From contig JAEXUD010000014.1 of assembly GCA_023453025.1 (NCBI GenBank), forward strand, positions 30,916-94,915: a stretch of 64,000 bases of DNA, read 5' to 3'. Shown here in pieces: positions 43,738-52,323 of this stretch; the stretch's first letter is position 1; the number at the start of each line of letters is the position of its first letter. The notes below the pieces were generated by a model. The model searched no databases, was not told where the DNA came from, and saw nothing but the letters and a program-made list of their open reading frames with translations. This DNA comes from Bacillota bacterium (GTDB lineage Bacteria; Bacillota; Clostridia; Tissierellales; Sedimentibacteraceae). The position numbers were made by a program, and so were the translations under genes.

Positions 43738-43998
43738 TTAAAAGGAAAAAATTAAATTTTGTATTATATTCAAAAGTATAAATGCCAAAATCGGCGAGAA
43801 ATCAATCATTCCCATGCCTAATCCCAGTCTATCTAAAATTGCCCTGCAAGGAGCCAATATAGGCTCTGTCATTTGATAGATAAAGTAGGAAATTTTTGAT
43901 GTTTGTAGGGTTGGGAAAAACGATAACAGCACTCTTATTAGTATTAATGAATCAATGATTCTCAATAGTAGGCTAAGAGCTAATTTTATTGTATACAT
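43738..43998 (-). CDS. YggT/YlmG family membrane protein
   Basis: 86 aa with two membrane helices and the family motif LAPCRAILDRLGLGMGMIDFSPI between them. Conserved between sepF and ylmH in Firmicutes; implicated in division or membrane organisation. Confidence 0.9.
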   Translation of the reverse strand: MYTIKLALSLLLRIIDSLILIRVLLSFFPTLQTSKISYFIYQMTEPILAPCRAILDRLGLGMGMIDFSPILAFILLNIIQNLIFSF

Positions 43999-44007
43999 AA
44001 ATGCTCC

Positions 44008-44451
44008 TTATTTATTGAAATAAAAATTCCTTTCATATCTGTCGCTTAGTCTTCCGTCAATTTGAACATTATTAGGAGCTAAAACGAAAATTCCATTTGA
44101 TATTTTTTGAATACTTGCTTCTAATGCATAAACAGCACCTTTTATGAATTCAAAAACTTGTTTTTGATCTTCTAATTCCATTCCTTCAATATTAAGAACC
44201 ACAACTTTTCTGTTTTTTAATTCATCAACAGCTTTTGTGCAATCCTCATACTTGTTCGGCTCACATATAAAGACCTTCATATCAGTGTTAGAATGAACCT
44301 TTATTACATTGTTTTTTCTTGTATAGGTTTCCATTCTTTCTGGCTTGCTGCTTTCAAATTTGTTATCTGCAACAATTCCCTCCTCTTCATATTCTTCATC
44401 TTCCAAGTCTGTGATACCTATGAAGTCCTTTACTCTGTCCATTACTCCCAT
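44008..44451 (-). CDS. sepF: Cell division protein SepF
   Basis: 147 aa. N-terminal membrane-targeting helix MGVMDRVKDFIG, an acidic linker, and the C-terminal SepF core (KVFICEPNKYEDCTKAVDELKNRKVVVLN). Anchors FtsZ to the membrane. The ATG directly abuts the yggS stop. Confidence 0.94.
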   Translation of the reverse strand: MGVMDRVKDFIGITDLEDEEYEEEGIVADNKFESSKPERMETYTRKNNVIKVHSNTDMKVFICEPNKYEDCTKAVDELKNRKVVVLNIEGMELEDQKQVFEFIKGAVYALEASIQKISNGIFVLAPNNVQIDGRLSDRYERNFYFNK

Positions 44452-45156
44452 TTACTCTTCCTCCTTGTATATTCTTCTGCCAAATATAGCTGTTCCAATT
44501 CTTATAATATTGGCACCTTCTTCAATAGCAACCTCAAAATCATTGGTCATACCCATGGATAAATACTTCATTTCAATATTTTTTAGCTTCATAGCTGAGA
44601 TTGTATCAAATATTTCCTTCATTTTTTTGAAAACCCACCTGATTTCTTCCGGATTTTCAGTAAACGGAGCTACGGTCATCAGCCCTAAAACCTTTATATT
44701 CTCAAATTGCTCCATGGATTTGACAAAGTCATAGACTAAATCCTCGCCTATTCCAAATTTGCTTTCTTCTTCTCCAATGTTTAATTCAATTAAAACATTG
44801 GCAGTAATATCGTGCTGCAAAGCTCTTTTGTTTATTTCATTAGCAAGCTCCAAGCTTTCTACTGAATGAATGAGCTCTGTCTTATCAATTATGTACTTTA
44901 CTTTATTTTTTTGCAAATGACCGATTAAATGCCATTTGACATCTATGTCCGAAAGCTGTTCAAACTTGTTAATCAGCTCCTGAACCCTATTTTCACCAAG
45001 GTTTGCTAATCCGCCCTCTACAGCTTCTTTTGCGCGACCGGCATCCACTGTTTTGGATACAGCAATAACCATAATGTCCTCGAGATTTCTTCCTGAACGA
45101 AGAGCAGCCGCCTTAGTTTTTTCTAAAATTATGTCTATATTTTCCTTAATACTCAC
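44452..45156 (-). CDS. yggS: YggS/PLPBP family pyridoxal phosphate homeostasis protein
   Basis: 234 aa. PLP-binding Lys in VIAVSKTVDA, followed by GENRVQEL, WHLIGHLQKNK and GLMTVAPF; C-terminal LSMGMTNDFEVAIEEGANIIRIG. Buffers free PLP. Typical neighbour of sepF. Confidence 0.95.
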   Translation of the reverse strand: MSIKENIDIILEKTKAAALRSGRNLEDIMVIAVSKTVDAGRAKEAVEGGLANLGENRVQELINKFEQLSDIDVKWHLIGHLQKNKVKYIIDKTELIHSVESLELANEINKRALQHDITANVLIELNIGEEESKFGIGEDLVYDFVKSMEQFENIKVLGLMTVAPFTENPEEIRWVFKKMKEIFDTISAMKLKNIEMKYLSMGMTNDFEVAIEEGANIIRIGTAIFGRRIYKEEE

Positions 45157-45165
45157 AACAACCTC

Positions 45166-46422
45166 CTAGTCTGCTATTTGACCGTCGTATACATTTTCAG
45201 GTTCTATAATTATTTTGTCAAATATTTTAACAGTAGGATATATCTTATCATTAATTCTTATGATTCGCCTGTCATGCTCTCCTACATATTCGCCTGTTGA
45301 TATTATTGCATATTCTTCATTTTCACCTAACACTTCAACAGGAAAAAATTTTATTATATTGCTTGCATCCTGGACATAAACACCTCTTAGTCCATTTATA
45401 ATTGTCAAAGCTTTTGAGCTTATTTTCAATCCCTCATATATATCGGTTATTAATTCTAAATCTACATAGCGTTTATCATATATTTTATAAAAATAATCAT
45501 CAAAGTATAAAATTAAAACTGACTGCTCACTGCCATAATTAATTTTTTTTATATATCCCCATAATTCATGTGATTCACCGTCAGACAGTATCCTTGTTTT
45601 TATGAATTTATTTTCTTGAAAAAGTTTTGCTTTTTCATTATCAACTGTAGCCGCTATATAATATTCAAAATTCTTAATAATTTTAAATATTTCTTCATTT
45701 TCAACAACTGACTCTTTTTGTTTCTTGTCTGATAATATGTAATCCTTTTTAACTGTGCTGCTTGGTGTTACGCTAAGTACATTTTCTATGTTATATTCAT
45801 TTTCTAATCCGTCAATTTTATATGTGATAAGCCCGGCTGCTCCTGAATAATATGGAACCTTGTGAGTTGATATGCTGTTTACAAGACTATTTTTCATAGC
45901 TTCTAGTTGTTCAACATTATATTGCTCATACGTTCCCCCATAAGATGCTATACCGGTACTATTATCCAGCTGCCCAACAATATCATACATGCTGTTAAGT
46001 TCATTGTTTAATATGTTCACTTGTATTTCGTTTTCATAGGATGACAAATTATCGTTTGATAAAGTTGAAACACTATTTACTGTTGTGTTTTTCTTTGAAT
46101 CAATAGCTGTTTGAATTTCTATAATTTGTTTATTTATTTCTGCAGAGTCAGTGTCTGTGTTTAAATCTGCCACCAACTGTCCTTCTTTAATCTTTTTTCC
46201 GTCCTCGTAATAATATGTAACGCTTCCGTTTATTGATGCGTTGTAAACTTTTTCATCCTTTATAACGATACCGTCTGCTTTAATAACATCTTCCAAATTA
46301 CCATTCTCGGCAACCATAGTTTCGGCAGAATTATTAATATTTTGAAATATATAAATAACTATACAAACTATTGCCAAAGAAAAGAAAAAGTTCTTCAAAC
46401 CAAAATTTTTCCTTTTACCCAT
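45166..46422 (-). CDS. HlyD-like membrane-anchored protein upstream of sepF
   Basis: 418 aa. One N-terminal membrane helix (about 12-27), then a barrel-sandwich/coiled-coil layout typical of HlyD-type adaptors (KIKEGQLVADLNTDTDSAEIN with a following helical part). No cognate ABC or RND transporter gene is adjacent. A gene of this kind at the head of the yggS-sepF cluster is common in Clostridia. Function unknown. Confidence 0.75.
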   Translation of the reverse strand: MGKRKNFGLKNFFFSLAIVCIVIYIFQNINNSAETMVAENGNLEDVIKADGIVIKDEKVYNASINGSVTYYYEDGKKIKEGQLVADLNTDTDSAEINKQIIEIQTAIDSKKNTTVNSVSTLSNDNLSSYENEIQVNILNNELNSMYDIVGQLDNSTGIASYGGTYEQYNVEQLEAMKNSLVNSISTHKVPYYSGAAGLITYKIDGLENEYNIENVLSVTPSSTVKKDYILSDKKQKESVVENEEIFKIIKNFEYYIAATVDNEKAKLFQENKFIKTRILSDGESHELWGYIKKINYGSEQSVLILYFDDYFYKIYDKRYVDLELITDIYEGLKISSKALTIINGLRGVYVQDASNIIKFFPVEVLGENEEYAIISTGEYVGEHDRRIIRINDKIYPTVKIFDKIIIEPENVYDGQIAD

Positions 46423-46594
46423 TTAACTAAAGCTCCAATTTTTCTTGCTTAAGATAAGTTATTTTCTGGTAGATGTCAATATTATATCACGAATTTCATT
46501 TGTTTTGCAAGCTATATATGCGGATTTTCAAATAATATTACAGTTATTTATGTAAAATTTTAAATAAAAATGACATTTTTATATAATTAACAAC

Positions 46595-46668
46595 AAAAAA
46601 ATGAGATTCATCAGACTGAACCTCTAAAATCATTGAATTTGTTATTTTAAAAGTCAGTGATGAATCTC
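46595..46668 (-). terminator. Terminator of spoIVA
   Basis: GAGATTCATCA (46603-46613) pairs with TGATGAATCTC (46658-46668); on the minus strand ATTTTTTT follows (46602-46595). The 44-nt loop can form further pairs (CTGA with TCAG). Confidence 0.75.
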
Positions 46669-46683
46669 CTTCTATATCTCTTA

Positions 46684-48162
46684 TTAAATTATCAAGAATA
46701 TGATGCTTCCGGAACCGTCATTAACAATTTTTTCAATTGTCTTTTTAAGCTTCTTTCTGGCATTTTCGGGCATAGCCGTCAGCTTGGATTCAAGCTGTTC
46801 ATCCACTAAGCTGTATAAAGTCATGCCGAATATCTCAGCATCCCATATGCATTGAGGATTATCTTTCATTTGCTCAACCATATGGTTCATCAAGTCTTCA
46901 CTTTGAGCTTTGTTGCCAATAATAGGAGCAACCTCTGTATTTATAGCAGCATTGAAAATATGAAGTGACGGAGCCTGCGCCTTAATTTTAATTCCATATC
47001 TGCTGCCTTCCTTGAATACTTCCGGTTTATCTATAAGCATATCACTGATGCTAGGTGATACATAACCATATCCTTTTTCCTTGGCATCATGAATTGCAGC
47101 TTCAACCTTTTTATAATTGTCCTTTGCTTTTGACAAATCTCCTATCAGCTTTAATATCTGATGTTCACCGGTAATTTCTTCTCCTGACAATTCACTGATA
47201 ACCTTGTAGTAGTATGAATTGTCCAGGTCCACTTTCATGTTGATGCTTCCGGTTCCGAGCTCAATATCTTTTACATAGAAGTCTTCTACGAAGTCATTTT
47301 CTGCAGAGAATATATTTTCCGCATTAAAATCACTTAGCTTATAGTAGTTTTCAAAATCATTTCTAAGTGTGTCAATTAAATCTTTTTTCAATGAATAATC
47401 ATATGTGAGACCGTCAAACCATTTTGGCAAATCAACGTTGATTTCCTTTATCGGGAATTCATACAATACATCTTCCAGAACATTGTCAATATCTTCTGTA
47501 TTTAAATTCATCAAATCCATTATCTGCACAGGAGCATCATATTTTTCCTTAAGCTGCACAGATAAGGCTTTTGTATTTTCATTTTGTGGATGTGTAGTAT
47601 TTAAAATTATTACGAAAGGCTTATTTATTTCCTTTAATTCTTTAACTACCCTTTCTTCTGCCATAATATAATTGTCTCTGTTAATATCGGTAATGCTTCC
47701 GTCTGTAGTTACAAGGACACCAATTGTAGAATGATCCTTGATAACCTTTCTTGTTCCTATTTCAGCTGCTTCAGCAAATGGAATCGGGTCTTCATTCCAT
47801 GGTGTGCTTACAAGTCTTGGAATTTCTCCTTCCATGTTGCCTATTGCACCTGGAATCATATAGCCTACACAATCAATTAATCTTAACTTTGCATTGATAT
47901 TATCCTTGAAAGTCACTTTAACTGCATTACCCGGGACAAACTTAGGCTCTGTTGTCGTAACAGTCTTGCCTGTACCGCTTTGAGGCATTTCATCCTTTGC
48001 TCTTTCTTTTATGTATTCATCTTCTATATTCGGTAGCATTACATTCTCAGAAAACTTTCTGATGAAGGTCGATTTTCCTGTACGAACAGGACCAACAACT
48101 CCCAGATATATTTCGCCCTTCGTTCTTTTTGCTATATCCTCATATATATCTAAATTAGTAAT
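46684..48162 (-). CDS. spoIVA: Stage IV sporulation protein A, apparently with AUU start codon
   Basis: ATPase that polymerises on the forespore surface as the base of the spore coat. The first ATG (48039) would give 451 aa and lose the P-loop. The same frame continues upstream through homologous sequence (IYEDIAKRTKGEIYLGVVG, then PVRTGKST) to a strong GGAGG site at 48174-48170. No ATG, GTG or TTG exists in this frame up to the stop at 48255. ATT at 48162 lies 7 nt after that site and gives 492 aa, the length of Bacillus subtilis SpoIVA, with the Walker A Lys at position 30 as there. AUU starts are rare (infC). An in-frame sigma-E-type promoter lies just upstream. Confidence 0.9.
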   Translation of the reverse strand: MTNLDIYEDIAKRTKGEIYLGVVGPVRTGKSTFIRKFSENVMLPNIEDEYIKERAKDEMPQSGTGKTVTTTEPKFVPGNAVKVTFKDNINAKLRLIDCVGYMIPGAIGNMEGEIPRLVSTPWNEDPIPFAEAAEIGTRKVIKDHSTIGVLVTTDGSITDINRDNYIMAEERVVKELKEINKPFVIILNTTHPQNENTKALSVQLKEKYDAPVQIMDLMNLNTEDIDNVLEDVLYEFPIKEINVDLPKWFDGLTYDYSLKKDLIDTLRNDFENYYKLSDFNAENIFSAENDFVEDFYVKDIELGTGSINMKVDLDNSYYYKVISELSGEEITGEHQILKLIGDLSKAKDNYKKVEAAIHDAKEKGYGYVSPSISDMLIDKPEVFKEGSRYGIKIKAQAPSLHIFNAAINTEVAPIIGNKAQSEDLMNHMVEQMKDNPQCIWDAEIFGMTLYSLVDEQLESKLTAMPENARKKLKKTIEKIVNDGSGSIIFLII

Positions 48163-48207
48163 AATAATCCCTCCCCCTGCGAAATATGCACTTTCGTATA
48201 CAATTAA

Positions 48208-48236
48208 TTTATATGCCTTGTTTACTTTTAATATTC
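48208..48236 (-). promoter_or_regulatory. Predicted sigma-E promoter of spoIVA
   Basis: Reading leftward: -35 GAATATT (48236-48230), 14-nt spacer, -10 CATATAAA (48215-48208). This matches the sigma-E pattern KMATATT-N14-CATACAHT except two bases. Transcription start near 48201 leaves a leader of about 40 nt, agreeing with the AUU start at 48162. Confidence 0.65.
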
Positions 48237-48342
48237 CAAAATAAATAAAAAATTATATTATAAAACAAATATTTTGAGCTGTTTCTTTATATTGATTTTT
48301 AACCTTTCTAATAGCTGTAAACACTAATTCGTCCTTAATATA

Positions 48343-48372
48343 TGAATGTTAAAAATAAAATATGACATAATA
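48343..48372 (+). promoter_or_regulatory. Predicted sigma-G/F promoter of tlp
   Basis: TGAATG (48343-48348), 17-nt spacer, CATAATA (48366-48372), close to the forespore pattern TGAATA-N17-CATAMTA. Expected for a spore protein gene. Confidence 0.6.
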
Positions 48373-48402
48373 AATATATATTTGAAATAAAAGGAGGCCA
48401 AT

Positions 48403-48642
48403 ATGGGAAAACACAATTCGGATGACAAGAGAGATGCAATAAACAAAATAAAAAATGATATTGATAATACGGAATTCAATTTAAGGCAAACAGAAAAAAT
48501 GTTAAACAATGTTGACGATGAAACGGTTAAATCAGAGCTTGAACTCAGAAATTTCAGAAGAGAATACTCAATAAGAAACATGAAAGAAGCTATTAAAAAT
48601 GAATATGATAAAGATAACAATACTAAAAACAATATGAAATAA
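48403..48642 (+). CDS. tlp: Small acid-soluble spore protein Tlp
   Basis: 79 aa, highly charged, helical, without Cys. The pattern DDKRDAINKIKNDIDNTEFN, ...EKMLNN... and NFRREYSIRNMKEAIKNEY matches the Tlp (thioredoxin-like, minor SASP) family. Made in the forespore. AAGGAGG precedes the ATG, and a forespore-type promoter lies upstream. It faces away from spoIVA. Confidence 0.85.
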   Translation: MGKHNSDDKRDAINKIKNDIDNTEFNLRQTEKMLNNVDDETVKSELELRNFRREYSIRNMKEAIKNEYDKDNNTKNNMK

Positions 48643-48650
48643 TAGTCAAT

Positions 48651-48685
48651 AAAAGTGACAATTTCGATAATGAACTGTCACTTTT
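48651..48685. terminator. Bidirectional terminator between tlp and the EFR1 gene
   Basis: AAAAGTGACA (48651-48660) pairs with TGTCACTTTT (48676-48685), 15-nt loop, A-run on one side and T-run on the other; serves both convergent genes. Confidence 0.8.
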
Positions 48686-48693
48686 TATTAGAT

Positions 48694-49500
48694 TTATAAA
48701 AACAGTTCAGGTTCTTTTCTGTATGCAAATTCTATTTCTAATTCATACTTGTGTCTTAAGTAATTTTCATCATCGTAATATTTTGCATTTACAGGGCATT
48801 TTTTTATACATGCACCGCATTTGATACATATGCCGTTAAACTTTGATACATTATTATAATCTATGGAACCCATGGGACAAACAGATACACAAAGTTTACA
48901 ATCCGTGCAGTTATCATTTGTTTTGGGAGTAACTTTTCTAATATCAATCGGATTACCATGCTTATCCTTTGGTTTGTAATATGGTCTGCAAGGAATGCTT
49001 CCCGGTACATTAGCTTCCTTTTTATTTTGTGCCGACAATTTTTCATATATTTGCTTGGAAAAATTACTTACAATAACCAAATCATCTTCATCTGGTCTGT
49101 CCTTTGCCAAAACATCTGAAAAAGAGTGCTCACCAATAAATGCTCCCGCAGCAATGACTTTGAAATTATTTAGTTTAAGTATTTTTATAAGCTCAATTAA
49201 TGCATCATCGTAATTCCTGTTTCCATATACAACCACTGCTACAGCTAATGATCCTTCAGACTTAATAGCATTTAAATAGCTTAATAACACATTAGGCACT
49301 CTTCCTGCATAAACAGGAACTCCTATGATTACTATATCCTCGGCATTAAACGATATTGGTTCTTTTCTTACGCCAGGCAAAGTAAAGTCAATAAAATTGA
49401 TATGCGTTTTTCCTGATTGCATTGATAATTCATATGATAATTTCTTAATAATTCTTTCGGTTGTTCCTGTAGCACTGAAATACATAGCGTTTATTTCCAA
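48694..49500 (-). CDS. EFR1-family flavodoxin-ferredoxin fusion
   Basis: 268 aa. N-terminal flavodoxin-like domain with the phosphate loop FSATGTTERI, followed by two [4Fe-4S] motifs: CTDCKLCVSVCPMG and CIKCGACIKKCPVNA. A one-electron carrier typical of anaerobes; no partner gene is adjacent. Confidence 0.9.
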   Translation of the reverse strand: MEINAMYFSATGTTERIIKKLSYELSMQSGKTHINFIDFTLPGVRKEPISFNAEDIVIIGVPVYAGRVPNVLLSYLNAIKSEGSLAVAVVVYGNRNYDDALIELIKILKLNNFKVIAAGAFIGEHSFSDVLAKDRPDEDDLVIVSNFSKQIYEKLSAQNKKEANVPGSIPCRPYYKPKDKHGNPIDIRKVTPKTNDNCTDCKLCVSVCPMGSIDYNNVSKFNGICIKCGACIKKCPVNAKYYDDENYLRHKYELEIEFAYRKEPELFL

Positions 49501-49546
49501 AGCGTTATCCTCCTGATATTAAAATCTAGTAAGAAGTATAACATAA

Positions 49547-50833
49547 TTAGACTATTTCTTCTGCTAAAAGTTTTTTTAATTTAAATTTTCCAACCATACC
49601 CTTAAGTACTTCGGACTGTTCATAAAGTTCCTCTATAGCGGCCGCACTTTCTTCTGCTGCGGCAGAGTTTGCTTGTACAACACCTGATACCTGACTTACC
49701 CCGTTATTAATCTGCTCAATAATTGATGATTGTTCATTTGATGCATCTGCAATTTCACCTGCTAAATCAGCAACCTTTTCTATTCCTTCAACTATTTCAT
49801 TAAAAGAATTTGCAGTAATTTTTGCAATCCTTGTTCCATGCTCTGCCCTTTTTATTGAAGTTTCTATCATATTTGTTGTTTCTTTAGCGGCTTCTGCAGA
49901 TCGTGCTGCTAAATTTCTTACTTCTTCTGCTACAACTGCAAATCCCTTTCCGTATTGTCCGGCCCTTGCTGCTTCAACTGCTGCATTTAATGACAATATG
50001 TTTGTTTGGAAGGCGATATCTTCAATTGCTTTTATTATATTTGATATATTAGAAGAAGATACATTAATTTCATCCATGGCCTTAAGCATTTCTTCCATGT
50101 GCTTGTTTCCGCCAATTGCATCGTCCTTAACATTATTTGCATAAATTTTAGCCTTATTTGCATTATCGGCATTCAAGTTAATTTGGTATTTTACATCCTC
50201 TATTGTAGCTGTAAGTTCTTCAATTGAACTCGACTGTTCGCACGCTCCCTGTGATAATCTGATGCTTGAATCTGATATCTGACCTGCTCCGGTTACAACC
50301 TGTTCAGATGCATTGTTTATTTGAGAAAGAATGTAGTTGTTTTTTTCTAAAATATTGCATAGCGCAGTGTTTAAAACATCTTTCTCCGAATTAATTTTTA
50401 CATCAATAGTTAAGTCTCCATCTGCTATGACTTCAGCTGCATGTGCCTGATTTCTTGTATTTTCAATCATTTCCTTGAAAGATTTCATCAATTCACCTAT
50501 CTCATCATTAGTAAGTACGCGAACATTTGCACTGGCATCTCCCACAGCCAGTTGTTTGGCTATATTAATTAGTATATTTAAAGGTTTTACTATACTTTTA
50601 TTTATAACTTTAGATATTATTGAACTTGCAATAATGGATGCAAATATTAAAATTAATAATATAATCGTAAAAGAGCTAAATAATTTTGTTGAAATATTAT
50701 TTGTTAAGTATAATTTGTAAACAGTAAAAAAGCTTATTAAAGCAACGGAAATTGTTATCATAGTAACTATAGCAAACCCTATTGACAATCTTTTTTTAAG
50801 TGCAATTGAATTTTGTTTGTCCTTTTTTCTCAT
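49547..50833 (-). CDS. Methyl-accepting chemotaxis protein without large external sensor
   Basis: 428 aa. Two membrane helices (about 15-37 and 42-66) with only a few residues between them, a HAMP domain (about 67-125), and a signalling coiled coil with the hairpin tip EDIAFQTNILSLNAAVEAARAGQYGKGFAVVAEEVRNLA. The near-absence of an extracellular domain suggests it senses membrane or cytoplasmic cues. No other chemotaxis gene is nearby. Confidence 0.92.
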   Translation of the reverse strand: MRKKDKQNSIALKKRLSIGFAIVTMITISVALISFFTVYKLYLTNNISTKLFSSFTIILLILIFASIIASSIISKVINKSIVKPLNILINIAKQLAVGDASANVRVLTNDEIGELMKSFKEMIENTRNQAHAAEVIADGDLTIDVKINSEKDVLNTALCNILEKNNYILSQINNASEQVVTGAGQISDSSIRLSQGACEQSSSIEELTATIEDVKYQINLNADNANKAKIYANNVKDDAIGGNKHMEEMLKAMDEINVSSSNISNIIKAIEDIAFQTNILSLNAAVEAARAGQYGKGFAVVAEEVRNLAARSAEAAKETTNMIETSIKRAEHGTRIAKITANSFNEIVEGIEKVADLAGEIADASNEQSSIIEQINNGVSQVSGVVQANSAAAEESAAAIEELYEQSEVLKGMVGKFKLKKLLAEEIV

Positions 50834-51026
50834 TATGTGTTATTCATCCTTTTTATTTTATTTAATACTAATATAAAAATTTACACAGATATGAATTTTA
50901 TATCGTCATGTTCTATAATAATTTTAGTGTTTAGTATAAAATATAAAAAATAATCATATTAATCAAGCTATTTTCTACTTTTTCATTATATATTCTCTTA
51001 ATATATTTTTTAATCTCTTCATTATA

Positions 51027-51071
51027 AAATCATGCCCCCCGGCCTCAGTGCGCAGACAAAAGGCATGATTT
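51027..51071 (-). terminator. Probable terminator of the CDP-sugar operon
   Basis: AAATCATGCC (51027-51036) pairs with GGCATGATTT (51062-51071); on the minus strand TTTTATAAT follows. Moderate U-run. Confidence 0.6.
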
Positions 51072-51082
51072 CAAAACTGTTT

Positions 51083-52312
51083 TTATTTTTTTTCAAAAGA
51101 GAAGTAGTATTCCTTTTCTTTTCCTGTAACTGTAAAATTTTTATCATAAAGACATTTTTCAATTTCCGGATATACAGAAGGTATGGCTGTCATTATAAGC
51201 ATTCCGTATTTTTCTAATAAATCCGTGGCATCTTCAATAAGCAGCTCGAGATTTTTAAGTTTATCCGTTTCATTTTCAAATACGATTATATCGTATTTCC
51301 TTCTGCCAAAAAATTCTTTAGCAGTTTCAGGAGAAGCATAGATACATTCCTCGCATATTGTGTTCAGATCGGGTATGCTTTTCTCATTGCCGGAAAGATA
51401 AAACAATTTTACATTCCAAAATCCATTTCTGCGAAATTTGTTTTTTATTTGAAGCAGTGAAGCTCCGAATGACTGACCTATGCCAAGGATATTTATATCT
51501 TCTTTCTCTCTGCATTTCGCAAGATTTACTATATTGAAATCAATCATTCCGACATTCCATGAATGAACACCGAATTTATCGTAAAAAAGCTTCATATTCC
51601 TTTCAGCAATATTGCTTTTGACATATTCTTCATTGAAGGTTACTGAGCCGAAATGATGGACAAAGGTATCTCCGGCAAGAATCAGCTTATAGCCTGCACG
51701 CCGTACCCGAAAACTCATGGCGTCATCATCATATGCTCCTGGATTGAAATCCTCATCAAAACCCCCGAAAGCTTTCTGCAAATCTGTTCTGAAAAGACAG
51801 GTGTAGGTAACAAGCTTCATTCTCTCTTCCCATAGACCGGGATTGCTTTTATTATATATTTGGGCTATTTCCTGCATTTCATCCAAATCTGTATATGGCA
51901 GGGATATCTGCTGGTAATTTGAGGAAGCGTTGCACACAGGCACAACCATTCCTATTTTCGGGTCGGATTCCATACATGTCACCAGATTCTTCAGCCAGTT
52001 GGATGTTACAACAATATCATTGCTGAGATTTAGGGTGTATTTGCCTTCTGCCTCCCTAAATCCATAATTTACTGCCTTATCAACTCCGATATTTTCAGGG
52101 AAGTTGATCTTTTTAGCATTGGGAAGGCTGTTAAAATAATATTCAGTTCCGTCCTTTGAGCCGTTGTTGACTGTTATAAGCTCATAGTCCACGTCCGAAG
52201 TATATTTAAAGAGGCTTTCGATACATTTCATTGTATATTCAAGATGATTGTAAGCAAGAACAACAATGCTTACAAGAGGGGCGCCGGTCTTAATATTTGA
52301 CGTATATTCCAT
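51083..52312 (-). CDS. GT2 glycosyltransferase with C-terminal Rossmann-like domain
   Basis: 409 aa. GT-A domain (about 10-260): SIVVLAYNHLEYTMKCIESL, a DxD-like SNDIVV and GGFDEDFNPGAYDDDA. The C-terminal ~130 residues (INILGIGQSFGASLLQI onward) look like a degenerate methyltransferase-type fold. Last gene of the operon. A close paralogue lies at 59261 on the other strand. Confidence 0.85.
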   Translation of the reverse strand: MEYTSNIKTGAPLVSIVVLAYNHLEYTMKCIESLFKYTSDVDYELITVNNGSKDGTEYYFNSLPNAKKINFPENIGVDKAVNYGFREAEGKYTLNLSNDIVVTSNWLKNLVTCMESDPKIGMVVPVCNASSNYQQISLPYTDLDEMQEIAQIYNKSNPGLWEERMKLVTYTCLFRTDLQKAFGGFDEDFNPGAYDDDAMSFRVRRAGYKLILAGDTFVHHFGSVTFNEEYVKSNIAERNMKLFYDKFGVHSWNVGMIDFNIVNLAKCREKEDINILGIGQSFGASLLQIKNKFRRNGFWNVKLFYLSGNEKSIPDLNTICEECIYASPETAKEFFGRRKYDIIVFENETDKLKNLELLIEDATDLLEKYGMLIMTAIPSVYPEIEKCLYDKNFTVTGKEKEYYFSFEKK

Positions 52313-52323
52313 GGTCGGCCTCC

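Noticed and set aside
46684..48039. SpoIVA starting at the ATG at 48039
   Set aside because: It would lack the Walker A motif and 41 conserved residues that are encoded in frame just upstream behind a strong ribosome binding site.
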